Shown here in pieces: positions 16,865 to 25,072 of a DNA stretch of 64,000 nt (its first letter is position 1; every line of letters starts with the position of its first letter). The notes beneath the pieces are model-generated. The model worked only from the letters and a program-made list of their open reading frames with translations, made no database searches and had not been told where the DNA came from. Origin of the DNA: Allomuricauda sp. (GTDB taxonomy: Bacteria; Bacteroidota; Bacteroidia; Flavobacteriales; Flavobacteriaceae); NCBI GenBank assembly GCA_030148335.1, contig JASBTQ010000025.1, forward strand, positions 1 to 64,000, written 5' to 3'. The position numbers and the translations under genes are program-made.

Positions 16865-17380
16865 TTATTCGTTTTTCACATTAAGGTCTACCCCATCATA
16901 AAAGCCCAAATCCTTGTTTTCCAATAATTTGGTCCAAAGGGCAATCTGTCCTGTATGGTAGGACAAGTGTTCCGTGACATGGATGATGTTTCCCACTCCT
17001 GAAAAATTAAATCCCTGTACTGACCTTTTTCGCAAAAGTTCGCTCAAAGGTGCTTCATAAAATGCCCTCTTGGCCTCGTCAATGGTGTCGGACAGTTTTT
17101 GGATCAGTTCCGCTTTGGAATAGCCGGATGTGGCTTCAAATTCCTCGTCCCTTTTTCGATTGTCCTCTTCATTTTTGATGGAAGCAATCCCATATTGTGT
17201 GATGTTGCCACATAAATGAAGCATCAAATTTCCAATGCTGTTGCTGGACTCGTTGGGCTTCTGCCAAATTTTGTCCTCAGGCAATTTATCCAAACAGATT
17301 TTGATCATACGAAGGCTTTCGTTCATGCGATAGCCCGTGTTCCAGATCAGTTCATCCCTAAGCTCTTGTTCCTTGTCCAT
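16865..17380 (-). CDS. DinB-like (DUF1572) protein inside the his operon
   Basis: This protein of about 171 residues has the four-helix DinB-like fold. Candidate metal histidines are in [12 protein letters not shown] and in [23 protein letters not shown]. The family includes thiol-dependent metalloenzymes such as bacillithiol and mycothiol S-transferases, but the substrate cannot be read. It starts in a 21-base overlap with the end of hisA, if the ATG at 17380 ([13 protein letters not shown]) is used, and ends 3 bases before hisF. It is thus translationally locked into histidine operon expression. Confidence 0.8.
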   Translation of the reverse strand: MDKEQELRDELIWNTGYRMNESLRMIKICLDKLPEDKIWQKPNESSNSIGNLMLHLCGNITQYGIASIKNEEDNRKRDEEFEATSGYSKAELIQKLSDTIDEAKRAFYEAPLSELLRKRSVQGFNFSGVGNIIHVTEHLSYHTGQIALWTKLLENKDLGFYDGVDLNVKNE

Positions 17381-18104
17381 TTTCAAGAATGTATTGTTCC
17401 AATTGTTTTAAACTGATTCTATTTTCATAAATGGCCTTGCCAATAATGGTTCCCTCGCACCCAATTTCGGCCAGTTTGGGAAGTTCGTCAAAGGCGGAAA
17501 TGCCCCCGCTGGCTATCAATTTCAGCCCTGCTGCCGATCGGGACAGGATTTTTTGGTACAAGTCAAAAGAAGGTCCTTGCAACATCCCATCTTTGCTGAT
17601 ATCGGTACAGATCACATAGTGAATACCTTCCTGCTGATAATACTGGATAAATGGGACCAATTCCTGCTCGGATTCTTCCAGCCAGCCCGAAACGGCCACT
17701 TTTTCGTTGTTCGCATCGGCTCCCAAAATAATTTTTTCGGGACCATAGGTCTGCAACCAGCCCATGAAGGTGTCCTTGTCCTTCACGGCAATGCTGCCTC
17801 CGGTGATTTGGGAAGCACCACTTTCAAAGGCGATTTTTAAGTCCTCATCCGATTTTAAACCTCCTCCAAAATCAATTTTTAGGCTAGTTTGTGATGCAAT
17901 GCTTTCCAATACTTTATGGTTGACAATGTGTTTGGACTTGGCGCCATCGAGATCAACCAAATGGAGGTGTTGGATGCCGTGGGATTCAAACTGTTTGGCA
18001 ACTTCCAACGGATTTTCATTATAGACTTTTTTGGTCCCATAATCCCCTTTGGAAAGTCGAACGCATTTCCCCTCGATAATGTCTATGGCCGGAATCAATC
18101 TCAT
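17358..18104 (-). CDS. hisA: ProFAR isomerase (1-(5-phosphoribosyl)-5-[(phosphoribosylamino)methylideneamino]imidazole-4-carboxamide isomerase)
   Basis: This 248-residue TIM barrel performs the Amadori rearrangement of ProFAR to PRFAR, the fourth step of histidine synthesis. Family marks are [21 protein letters not shown] (catalytic Asp8), [22 protein letters not shown] and [17 protein letters not shown] with the second catalytic Asp, then [13 protein letters not shown]. It lies between the GNAT gene (3 bases upstream) and the DinB-like gene that overlaps its end. Confidence 0.95.
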   Translation of the reverse strand: MRLIPAIDIIEGKCVRLSKGDYGTKKVYNENPLEVAKQFESHGIQHLHLVDLDGAKSKHIVNHKVLESIASQTSLKIDFGGGLKSDEDLKIAFESGASQITGGSIAVKDKDTFMGWLQTYGPEKIILGADANNEKVAVSGWLEESEQELVPFIQYYQQEGIHYVICTDISKDGMLQGPSFDLYQKILSRSAAGLKLIASGGISAFDELPKLAEIGCEGTIIGKAIYENRISLKQLEQYILENGQGTRA

Positions 18105-18107
18105 ATT

Positions 18108-18524
18108 TTAATCATATTTTGCGCGGTCTATGGCCAACCACATTTCTGAATTTCCTACTCTTTCAAAACCGAAAGCCTCATATAAGGTGTGGGCATCCTT
18201 CGTTTTTAGGGCCACTGTTTTTACGGTTTGTACATCGGGCCTGTCCATAATGTGCTTGATCAGCATTTTGCCCAATCCGCGACCTTTGTAGGGGTCGAAT
18301 ATCACCACGTCCATGATGTAGGCAAATACCACAGAATCGGTCAACAATCTGGCAAAACCTATCTGCTCGTCATCAGAGTTGAAAAGTCCAAAGCAAATGC
18401 TGTTGTCAATGGTTCGCTTGGTTTCTTCAGGGCTTCTGTACCCTCCCCAATAAGTGGCCTTAATTTCTTTATGGACTTTTTCAATGTCCAACTTAGCCTT
18501 GTCTTCTGAAATATAAAATTCCAT
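18108..18524 (-). CDS. GNAT-family N-acetyltransferase inside the his operon
   Basis: This 138-residue protein is a single GNAT domain. The acetyl-CoA loop is YKGRGLGKMLIKHIM (Q/RxxGxG/A), preceded by the strand AYIMDVVIFDP and followed by HTLYEAFGFERV. The acceptor is unknown. The gene abuts hisH on one side and hisA on the other with no room for a promoter, so it is co-transcribed with histidine genes. Whether it has a role in the pathway is not known. Confidence 0.85.
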   Translation of the reverse strand: MEFYISEDKAKLDIEKVHKEIKATYWGGYRSPEETKRTIDNSICFGLFNSDDEQIGFARLLTDSVVFAYIMDVVIFDPYKGRGLGKMLIKHIMDRPDVQTVKTVALKTKDAHTLYEAFGFERVGNSEMWLAIDRAKYD

Positions 18525-19109
18525 CTAAATAACCGTTAGAAAATTGTTTAAAATGGTACTGCCAATGTCACTACTCTTTTCGGGGTGAAACTGTACCCCA
18601 TAAAAATTGTCTTTTTGAAGGGCCGCGCTATATTCCAATCCGTATTCAGCACTGGCAATGGTTTCCATGTCCAATGGGGCATAAAAGCTGTGTACCAGAT
18701 AGATATAGGATTTTTCAGGAATCCCTTTGAACAGATTCGTTTTCAGACTGGTGATTTGGTTCCAACCGATCTGTGGCACTTTTACCTGGTTTGAAAATTT
18801 CTTCACATCAAGGTCAAAAATGCCAAGTCCCTCTGTGTTTCCTTCCTCGGAGGAACGGCACATGAGCTGCATACCGAGACAAATGCCCAAAACGGGTTGT
18901 TTTAATGTCGGGATAATGGCATCCAATCCACTGGACCTCAATTTTGCCATGGCCGAACTGGCCTCTCCCACTCCTGGGAAAATCACCTTGTCCGCTTCTT
19001 GGATTTCCTTGACGTCATGCGACAACACCGCATCATATCCCAACCGTTTGATGGCAAAGATGATGCTTTGGATGTTTCCAGCGCCATAATCAATAATGAC
19101 TATCTTCAT
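18525..19109 (-). CDS. hisH: Imidazole glycerol phosphate synthase, glutaminase subunit
   Basis: This 194-residue class I glutamine amidotransferase supplies ammonia to HisF. The nucleophile is Cys77 in VLGICLGMQLM, and the catalytic His and Glu are in GVQFHPEKS. The glycine-rich VIIDYGAGN start is typical, so I use the ATG at 19109 rather than the ORF edge at 19118. It is separated from hisB by a 166-base gap holding an inverted repeat, the only large gap within the operon. Confidence 0.95.
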   Translation of the reverse strand: MKIVIIDYGAGNIQSIIFAIKRLGYDAVLSHDVKEIQEADKVIFPGVGEASSAMAKLRSSGLDAIIPTLKQPVLGICLGMQLMCRSSEEGNTEGLGIFDLDVKKFSNQVKVPQIGWNQITSLKTNLFKGIPEKSYIYLVHSFYAPLDMETIASAEYGLEYSAALQKDNFYGVQFHPEKSSDIGSTILNNFLTVI

Positions 19110-19110
19110 A

Positions 19111-19275
19111 AAGTACAAAGTTTGATGTACGAAGTACGAACTTGTTTACCTATACTATTACTTACCATTGGTCCTTGCTGTTTTTATGGATGAAGATTTA
19201 CGCTAAATGCTCTGCTCCTATCTTTTAAATCTTTTTTCATCGGCCTTCGTACTTCGAGTTTTGTACTTCCTACTT
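19111..19275. repeat. Inverted repeat element between hisB and hisH
   Basis: The left end (19111-19140) contains AAGTACAAAG and GAAGTACGAA. The right end (19244-19270) holds their inverted counterparts CTTCGTACTTCG and TTTTGTACTTCC. The ends thus form an imperfect inverted repeat of about 25 bases around roughly 100 bases of A+T-rich sequence without an ORF. GTACGAAGTACGAA-type repeats occur between genes in other Flavobacteriaceae, from memory. I see no clear promoter or terminator in it. Confidence 0.5.
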
Positions 19276-20412
19276 TTAGAGCATTCCTTTCGTTGATGGC
19301 AATACCATTTTCTCCACATCCCGCTTTACCGCCATTTTGATGGATTTGGCAAATGCCTTGAATATGGCTTCGATTTTATGGTGCTCGTTGGTGCCTTCCG
19401 CTTTTACATTCAAATTGGCTTTGGCCCCATCCGTAAACGATTTGAAAAAATGAAAGAACATTTCCGTGGGCATTTCACCAATTTTTTCCCGCTTGAATTC
19501 GGCATCCCAGACCAGCCAGTTCCTTCCTCCAAAATCAATGGCGACCTGTGCCAAGCAATCATCCATGGGCAAGCAAAACCCATAGCGCTCGATGCCCAAT
19601 TTGTTGCCCAGGGCTTTGGCAAACACTTCGCCCAAAGCAATGGCAGTATCCTCAATGGTATGGTGTTCGTCCACCTCCAGATCACCATCTACCTTAATGG
19701 TCAAATCCATTTGTCCGTGACGTGCCAATTGGTCCAACATATGATCAAAGAAGGCCAATCCGGTTTTGATATCACTTTTACCAGTGCCATCCAGGTTTAA
19801 CTTGATCTGGATATCCGTTTCGTTGGTCTTTCTGCTGATCTCGGCAACACGGTTTTCCAATTTCAGGAATTCATATATCTTTTCCCAATCGTTGCTCTCC
19901 AAGGCGATGTAAGGGTCCAATTCTTCCCTTTTTACGGTAATCTCCCCTGTTCCCAAATGGGTTTCATCATTGATGTAAATGCCTTTTGCCCCTAGGTTTT
20001 TGGCCAACTCCACGTCGGTCAAACGGTCCCCGATCACAAAGGAATTGGCAAGATCGTATTCCTCCGAAAAATAAGATGTCAACATTCCCGTGCCCGGTTT
20101 GCGTGTTGGAGCGTTGTCCTTTGCGAAGGTCTTATCAATAAATACATTGTCGAAAACAACCCCTTCCGCTTCAAAGGAGTTGACGATGAAATTCTGTACA
20201 GGCCAAAAGGTGTTCTCGGGGAAAATGTCGGTTCCCAAACCATCTTGGTTAGTGATCATCACCAGTTCATAATCCAGTTCCTTGGCGATTTTCCCTAAAT
20301 ACGTGAATGCCTTCGGATAAAAAATCAATTTTTCAAAAGAATCGATTTGTTCGTCAATAGTTTCCTTGATGATGGTTCCATCGCGATCAATGAATAATAC
20401 TTTTTTACCCAT
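19276..20412 (-). CDS. hisB: Bifunctional histidinol-phosphatase/imidazoleglycerol-phosphate dehydratase
   Basis: This 378-residue fusion enzyme carries two steps of the pathway. The N-terminal HAD phosphatase has the nucleophile motif [13 protein letters not shown] (Asp9, Asp11) and the later [20 protein letters not shown]. The C-terminal dehydratase starts near residue 190 ([20 protein letters not shown]) and has the metal-binding repeats [15 protein letters not shown] and [17 protein letters not shown]. The ATG at 20412 ([12 protein letters not shown]) was chosen over the upstream ORF edge because the HAD domain begins there. It follows hisC by 2 bases. Confidence 0.95.
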   Translation of the reverse strand: MGKKVLFIDRDGTIIKETIDEQIDSFEKLIFYPKAFTYLGKIAKELDYELVMITNQDGLGTDIFPENTFWPVQNFIVNSFEAEGVVFDNVFIDKTFAKDNAPTRKPGTGMLTSYFSEEYDLANSFVIGDRLTDVELAKNLGAKGIYINDETHLGTGEITVKREELDPYIALESNDWEKIYEFLKLENRVAEISRKTNETDIQIKLNLDGTGKSDIKTGLAFFDHMLDQLARHGQMDLTIKVDGDLEVDEHHTIEDTAIALGEVFAKALGNKLGIERYGFCLPMDDCLAQVAIDFGGRNWLVWDAEFKREKIGEMPTEMFFHFFKSFTDGAKANLNVKAEGTNEHHKIEAIFKAFAKSIKMAVKRDVEKMVLPSTKGML

Positions 20413-20414
20413 AT

Positions 20415-21461
20415 TTATAGTTTCTTTAAAATGGCTATCAATGCTTTGTTTTCCGTTGGAGTCCCTACCGTAAACCGTAACGTGTTCTCGCAAAGGGGTT
20501 GGGTGCTTCGGTTTCGAACCACCACATGTTGGTCCAGCAATTGTTGATAACGTTTGTCGGCATCATCAACCTTGGCGAGCACAAAATTGGCATCGGAGGG
20601 ATATAATTCCTCCACAAAGTCCAATTCCTGTAAAGCCTTTTCCAGATTTGCCCGTTCCTCCAAAATTTGGACCACTTCCTGTTGCACGGCATCCTCGTTC
20701 AGAACACGTTGCAAGGCTTTTTGTTGGGTCAATTGGTTGACGTTGTAGGGTGGTTTGATCTTGTTCAAAATGGAAATGATCTCTTCCGATGCGTAGCAAA
20801 TCCCCAATCGAATTCCGGCCAAACCATAGGCTTTGGACAAGGTTTGGGTAACGATCAGGTTAGGATAGTTTTTCAAACTGTGCAACCAACTTTCCTGTTC
20901 TGAAAAATCGATATAAGCCTCATCAATGACCACCAATCCGTTAAAGGATCCCAATAATTTTTCCACATATTCCTTTTTAAAGGAATTCCCGGTCGGATTG
21001 TTGGGGGAACAGATAAAAAGGAGTTTGGTCTGCTCATCCACAGTTGATAAAATTGCTGGAACATCGGGTTCAAAATCAGATGTCAACAACACTTCCCTGT
21101 TCTCCACGGCATTGATTCCGGCCAGAACTTTGTACATGCCATATGTTGGCGGCAGTGTGATGATGTTATCTTGGTTGGGCTCACAGAAGGCCCTGTAGAT
21201 TAAATCCAAAACCTCGTCACTACCATTGCCCAAAAGCATGTTGCTCTCGGACACCCCTTTTTGTTCGGCAAGAACCGCTTTCAAGCTCCTTTGGTAAGGG
21301 TCTGGGTAGCGGTTGACTCCATTTTCGAACGGATTTTCGTTGGCATCCAAAAAAATCATAGTGGATCCATCGGAAACATATTCGTCCCGTGCCGAAGAGT
21401 ACGGTTTTAGGGCCTTTACGGATTCCCTGATTATGTTATTTATATTGAATATTTGTGTCAT
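20415..21461 (-). CDS. hisC: Histidinol-phosphate aminotransferase
   Basis: This 348-residue PLP enzyme of the class I/II aminotransferases converts imidazole acetol phosphate to histidinol phosphate. The PLP lysine is in [16 protein letters not shown]. Other marks are [45 protein letters not shown] and [12 protein letters not shown]. The C-terminal arginine for the carboxylate or phosphate is in [13 protein letters not shown]. It lies between hisD and hisB with gaps of 2 bases. Confidence 0.95.
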   Translation of the reverse strand: MTQIFNINNIIRESVKALKPYSSARDEYVSDGSTMIFLDANENPFENGVNRYPDPYQRSLKAVLAEQKGVSESNMLLGNGSDEVLDLIYRAFCEPNQDNIITLPPTYGMYKVLAGINAVENREVLLTSDFEPDVPAILSTVDEQTKLLFICSPNNPTGNSFKKEYVEKLLGSFNGLVVIDEAYIDFSEQESWLHSLKNYPNLIVTQTLSKAYGLAGIRLGICYASEEIISILNKIKPPYNVNQLTQQKALQRVLNEDAVQQEVVQILEERANLEKALQELDFVEELYPSDANFVLAKVDDADKRYQQLLDQHVVVRNRSTQPLCENTLRFTVGTPTENKALIAILKKL

Positions 21462-21463
21462 TT

Positions 21464-22741
21464 CTAACTTTTTAAGCGAAGCGTCACCGCGTTTTTATGG
21501 GCCTGTAATCCTTCGGCTTCTGCCATCAATTCGATGGAAGGCCCAATCGCTTCCATTCCTTCTTTGGATATTTTTTGAAAAGTCATACTCTTCATAAAAC
21601 TGTCCAGATTTACACCGCTGTACTGCTTGGCATAACCGTTTGTAGGTAGAGTATGGTTGGTGCCCGATGCATAATCTCCAGCACTTTCCGGCGTATAGTT
21701 GCCGATGAAAACGGAACCGGCATTTTGAATGTTTTGGAGATAAAAATCCTCATTTTCCACACAGACAATGAAGTGCTCCGGCCCATAGTCATTGATCAAA
21801 TCGATGGCTGTTTTATCGTCTTTCATCAAGATAAGCTTGCTGTTCCCAATCGATTTTTCTGCGATGGCCACTCTTGGCAGCGTTTTTATTTGGGATTCAA
21901 TTTCTTGTTCCACGGCATTAATCAACTTTTCCGAAGTGGTAACCAAAATTACTTGGCTGTCAACCCCATGCTCGGCCTGACTCAACAAATCCGAAGCTAC
22001 AAAGGCTGGGTTGGCAGAATCATCAGCCACGACCAAAAGCTCGCTCGGTCCGGCTGGCATGTCAATGGCAACGCCATATTTGGTGGCCAATTGCTTGGCA
22101 ACCGTCACAAATTGATTCCCAGGGCCAAATATTTTGTACACATTGGGAATGGTTTCCGTTCCGAATGTCATTCCTGCAATGGCTTGAATGCCCCCTACCT
22201 TAAATATTTTCGTTACCCCACAAAGTTGGGCAGCGTAGAGGATCGTCGGGTTTACGTTTCCCTTTTTATCGGGAGGGGTACACAAAATGATTTCTCCACA
22301 ACCCGCCAATTTAGCAGGAACAGTCAACATCAAAATGGTCGAGAACAGGGGCGCTGTTCCTCCGGGAATGTAAAGTCCCACTTTTTGGATGGGTCTCTTT
22401 TCTTGCCAACACATCACCCCGGGCATGGTTTCCAGTTCCACTTTGGTCGTTTTTTGGGCGGCATGGAATTTTTCAATGTTCGATTTTGCCATGGAAATGG
22501 CTTTTTTCAATTCAGTTGGAACTGAATCGGATGCCTCCTTGATTTCCTCGGCTGTCACCAAAAAAGTATCCAATTGGACCCGGTCAAACTGGTCTGTATA
22601 CTTTTTGATGGCTCTATCTCCATTTGTTCTTACCTCCTCAAAAATAGACTCCACGATTTTTTCAATATCGGCCACCGTTTGTGTGGGCCGTCTGAGTATT
22701 TCGGGCCAGTCTTCTCTTTTGGGGTTATTGACTCTGTTCAT
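21464..22741 (-). CDS. hisD: Histidinol dehydrogenase
   Basis: This 425-residue zinc enzyme oxidises histidinol to histidine in two NAD-dependent steps. The signature block reads DMPAGPSELLVVADDSANP and FVASDLLSQAEHGVDSQVILVT, with the zinc and catalytic residues Gln, His and Asp/Glu conserved, and YTPESAGDYASGTNHTLPT near the C terminus. The ATG at 22741 (MNRVNNPKREDW) overlaps the stop of the upstream GNAT gene in ATGA, which fixes the start and shows translational coupling. Confidence 0.95.
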   Translation of the reverse strand: MNRVNNPKREDWPEILRRPTQTVADIEKIVESIFEEVRTNGDRAIKKYTDQFDRVQLDTFLVTAEEIKEASDSVPTELKKAISMAKSNIEKFHAAQKTTKVELETMPGVMCWQEKRPIQKVGLYIPGGTAPLFSTILMLTVPAKLAGCGEIILCTPPDKKGNVNPTILYAAQLCGVTKIFKVGGIQAIAGMTFGTETIPNVYKIFGPGNQFVTVAKQLATKYGVAIDMPAGPSELLVVADDSANPAFVASDLLSQAEHGVDSQVILVTTSEKLINAVEQEIESQIKTLPRVAIAEKSIGNSKLILMKDDKTAIDLINDYGPEHFIVCVENEDFYLQNIQNAGSVFIGNYTPESAGDYASGTNHTLPTNGYAKQYSGVNLDSFMKSMTFQKISKEGMEAIGPSIELMAEAEGLQAHKNAVTLRLKS

Positions 22742-23175
22742 TTTTTCAATTTTTTTATCATGTGATGGCCCATCGGAACATATCCATGGGTCTCCCAAAA
22801 CTTCTTTCCTCTGGTATTCTGCACATAGCAGTTGACTTCAGCAGTCTCACAATCAATTTCTTTGGCATAATTGAACAAAAAATCCATCATAAGCTGACCA
22901 ATACCTTTCCCTTGATAGTTCGGGGAAATCATGACATTATCGGGCTCTACGTGTCTTCCCGCATAGAGTTTGTTGAGTACCCATACGCCACAAATGCCTA
23001 TCAATTCTTCTTGGTCATATACCCCGATGCATTTATAGCCCATCGGAATCATTTCAGTCAATCGTTTTTCCAATACTTCCAGAGGAATTTTTTCTCGGTT
23101 GAGGATATACGCCAACGGTAAAATGTCCTTGAGTTTTTCCTTCGGAATCCATTTTATGGTGTACTGCGCTTCCAT
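22738..23175 (-). CDS. GNAT-family N-acetyltransferase between hisG and hisD
   Basis: This 145-residue GNAT protein has the strand YKCIGVYDQEELIGICGVW and the acetyl-CoA loop SPNYQGKGIGQLMMDFLFNYAKE, followed by the typical CYVQNTRGKKFWETHGYVPMGHHM. The acceptor is unknown. It follows hisG by 9 bases and overlaps hisD by 4 bases (ATGA). It is unrelated in sequence detail to the second GNAT gene of the operon at 18108-18524. Confidence 0.85.
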   Translation of the reverse strand: MEAQYTIKWIPKEKLKDILPLAYILNREKIPLEVLEKRLTEMIPMGYKCIGVYDQEELIGICGVWVLNKLYAGRHVEPDNVMISPNYQGKGIGQLMMDFLFNYAKEIDCETAEVNCYVQNTRGKKFWETHGYVPMGHHMIKKLKK

Positions 23176-23184
23176 CTTCCAAAC

Positions 23185-24042
23185 CTAAAGGACCATTTTT
23201 TCGATGGGGCAGACCAAAATGCCCTCGGCACCTGCTTGCTTCAGTTCGTCGATGACCTCCCAGAAAGTATCCCTAGTGATGACGGAGTGTACGGAACTCC
23301 AACCTTCTTCGGCCAAGGGCAATACTGTGGGGCTGCGCATTCCTGGCAAAATGGAAATGATTTCATCCAGTTTGTCATTGGGGGCGTTCAGCAGGATGTA
23401 TTTGTTCTGCCTTGCCTGGAGTACGGATTGGATCCTGAACTGTATTTTCTTCAGGATTTCCCTTCGTTCCTCGGATATTGTGGGCGAAACGGCCAGTACG
23501 GCCTCACTTTGCAAAATGACCTCCACTTCCTTCAAATTGTTCTTGAACAGGGTGCTGCCGCTTGAAACGATATCGCAAATACCATAGGCCAAGCCAATGT
23601 TGGGGGCTATTTCCACCGAACCGTTGATGATGTGCAATTCTGCCGTGACTCCTTTGGATTTGAGGTATTCGTTCACCGTGTTTGGGTAAGAGGTCGCGAC
23701 CTTCTTTCCTTCAAAATCCTTGACGGAATTGTACTTGACCCCTTTGGGCACGGCAAGGGACACGCGACATTTGGAGAAATTCAGTTTTTCTGCCACGGCA
23801 ATATCAGTCCCTTTTTCCACCAATACATTTTCCCCGATGATGGCAATGTCCACTACCCCATCCCTTAAATATTGGGGAATGTCCCCGTTCCGCAGATAGA
23901 AAACTTCCAAGGGAAAGTTTCTGGCAGTGGCCTTTAATTGGTCCTTTCCATTGTCAATGGAAATACCACAATCCTTTAGGATCTGAAGCGAATCTTCGTT
24001 CAAGCGACCGCTCTTTTGTACAGCAATCCGAATTTTTGTCAT
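23185..24042 (-). CDS. hisG: ATP phosphoribosyltransferase (long form)
   Basis: HisG starts histidine synthesis by joining ATP and PRPP. This 285-residue protein is the long form, with a C-terminal regulatory domain (about 210-285: YILLNAPNDKLDEIISILPGMRSPTVLPL to AEGILVCPIEKMV) that normally binds histidine for feedback inhibition. The catalytic part has RIAVQKSGRLNEDSLQILKDCGI, DVAIIGEN-like VDIAIIGENVLVE, and the PRPP loop DIVSSGSTLFKNNL. The start is the ATG at 24042 (MTKIRIAVQKSG). It is the first structural gene, 36 bases after the attenuator terminator. Confidence 0.95.
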   Translation of the reverse strand: MTKIRIAVQKSGRLNEDSLQILKDCGISIDNGKDQLKATARNFPLEVFYLRNGDIPQYLRDGVVDIAIIGENVLVEKGTDIAVAEKLNFSKCRVSLAVPKGVKYNSVKDFEGKKVATSYPNTVNEYLKSKGVTAELHIINGSVEIAPNIGLAYGICDIVSSGSTLFKNNLKEVEVILQSEAVLAVSPTISEERREILKKIQFRIQSVLQARQNKYILLNAPNDKLDEIISILPGMRSPTVLPLAEEGWSSVHSVITRDTFWEVIDELKQAGAEGILVCPIEKMVL

Positions 24043-24077
24043 TAGTTCAACAGTTTTGTTCGAAAAACCAAATGGGC

Positions 24078-24113
24078 ATAAAAACAAAACCCGCTTGATT
24101 TCTCAAACGGGTT
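24078..24113 (-). terminator. his operon attenuator terminator
   Basis: An 11-bp stem pairs 24103-24113 with 24088-24098 (one G-U pair) around a 4-base loop. On the minus strand it is followed by TTTTGTTTTTAT. It sits between the leader peptide and hisG. The 5' arm can pair instead with the end of the leader coding region at 24150-24157, so termination can be switched off. Confidence 0.85.
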
Positions 24114-24143
24114 AGAATATAGTTTAGATACAACAATACACTT

Positions 24144-24200
24144 CTATCTCGCTTGAGGGCAAGTATAAAAATGGTGATGATGTACGTTATTGTTTCTCAT
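24144..24200 (-). CDS. hisL: Histidine operon leader peptide
   Basis: The 18-residue ORF MRNNNVHHHHFYTCPQAR has four consecutive His codons (CAT CAT CAC CAT, 24182-24171) followed by Phe and Tyr. It lies directly downstream of a promoter and upstream of a terminator and hisG. By the attenuation mechanism known from enteric his operons, a ribosome stalled at the His codons leaves the last codons (CTCAAGCG, 24157-24150) free. That segment can pair with CGTTTGAG in the 5' arm of the terminator, giving readthrough. When histidine is ample, the ribosome reaches the TAG and covers this segment, and the terminator forms. Confidence 0.85.
   Translation of the reverse strand: MRNNNVHHHHFYTCPQAR
24150..24157 (-). 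promoter_or_regulatory. Antiterminator strand of the his attenuator
   Basis: CTCAAGCG, within the Pro-Gln-Ala-Arg codons of the leader peptide, is complementary over 8 bases (one G-U) to CGTTTGAG in the 5' arm of the terminator (24101-24108). The two pairings exclude each other. Confidence 0.7.
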
Positions 24201-24207
24201 TGTGTGT

Positions 24208-24235
24208 CAAATGTAGGACATATTTTTTTATCAAA
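24208..24235 (-). promoter_or_regulatory. Promoter of the his operon
   Basis: On the minus strand TTTG (24235-24232), a 16-base spacer and TACATTTG (24215-24208) fit the Bacteroidota -33/-7 pattern, with a spacer slightly shorter than usual. The leader ATG is only 7 bases after the -7 box, so the leader mRNA is nearly leaderless. Confidence 0.65.
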
Positions 24236-24245
24236 AAAGAGCAAT

Positions 24246-25061
24246 TTAGTTATTTCCCAAAATTAGTGGTAAACCATCATCGCCCGACCCAACTACGACC
24301 ACTTTGGTGTTTGGGGACTGGGCCAGTTTCAAAGTCGCCTCAATTCCCTTGTCCTGAAGAATTTTGTCCGTGAGGGAAGCACTCAATATTTGGTTGGCAT
24401 CCGCTTTACCTTGGGCTTCGATTCGTACCTTTTCGGCTTCCTTTTGTGCGGTCACCAATCGGAATTCGTATTCCAAGGATTCCTGTTCCTGCTTCAATTT
24501 GCGCTCAATGGCATCCTTGATGGTGGGCGGCAGGGTCACATCCCTTACCAAAACTTCATTGAGTTGGATGTATTGATTCGCGACAATTTTCTGGGTCTCC
24601 TCGAAGATTTCTTGCTGGATGGCGTCCCGCTTGCTGGAATAGAGTTGTTCGGGGGTGTAGCGTCCCACCACGCTTCGGGCCGCAGAGCGGATGGCGGGCA
24701 ATAGTACACGGTCTATGTATTGCTCACTCTTTTCTTGGTGCAGTTTGCCCAATTCGTTGTATTTGGGTTGGAACCAGACAGAAGCTTCCAATTTGATATC
24801 CAGACCGTTGGATGAAAGGACGTTCATCTTTTCAAGTTTTTCTTGTTGTCGCACTTCATAGACAAACACCTTGTTCCAAGGGGCCACAATATGAAAACCT
24901 TCGTCCAGTGGGGGCTTATCAGTGACCACTCCTCCCCCAAATGTCCTATAGAGCACACCTGCTTCACCAGAACCTATGGTGACTGCGGATTTTGAGATGA
25001 AGATGATGAGAATAATGATACCTGCAATGGCAGGTAAAACAATCTTTGGCATTTTATCCAT
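24246..25061 (-). CDS. Prohibitin-family (SPFH/band 7) membrane protein
   Basis: This 271-residue protein has one N-terminal membrane helix (IVLPAIAGIIILIIFI) followed by a band 7 domain: VTIGSGEAGVLYRTFGGGV, GFHIVAPWNKVFVYEVRQQE and VRDVTLPPTIKDAIERKLKQEQE. The later part is a coiled coil (LEYEFRLVTAQKEAEKVRIEAQGKADAN). Bacterial prohibitin-like proteins form membrane scaffolds and often restrain membrane proteases, but none is encoded beside it. Its gene follows the VWA gene by 11 bases and ends 31 bases before the his promoter. Confidence 0.88.
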   Translation of the reverse strand: MDKMPKIVLPAIAGIIILIIFISKSAVTIGSGEAGVLYRTFGGGVVTDKPPLDEGFHIVAPWNKVFVYEVRQQEKLEKMNVLSSNGLDIKLEASVWFQPKYNELGKLHQEKSEQYIDRVLLPAIRSAARSVVGRYTPEQLYSSKRDAIQQEIFEETQKIVANQYIQLNEVLVRDVTLPPTIKDAIERKLKQEQESLEYEFRLVTAQKEAEKVRIEAQGKADANQILSASLTDKILQDKGIEATLKLAQSPNTKVVVVGSGDDGLPLILGNN

Positions 25062-25072
25062 GTGTATATTTT

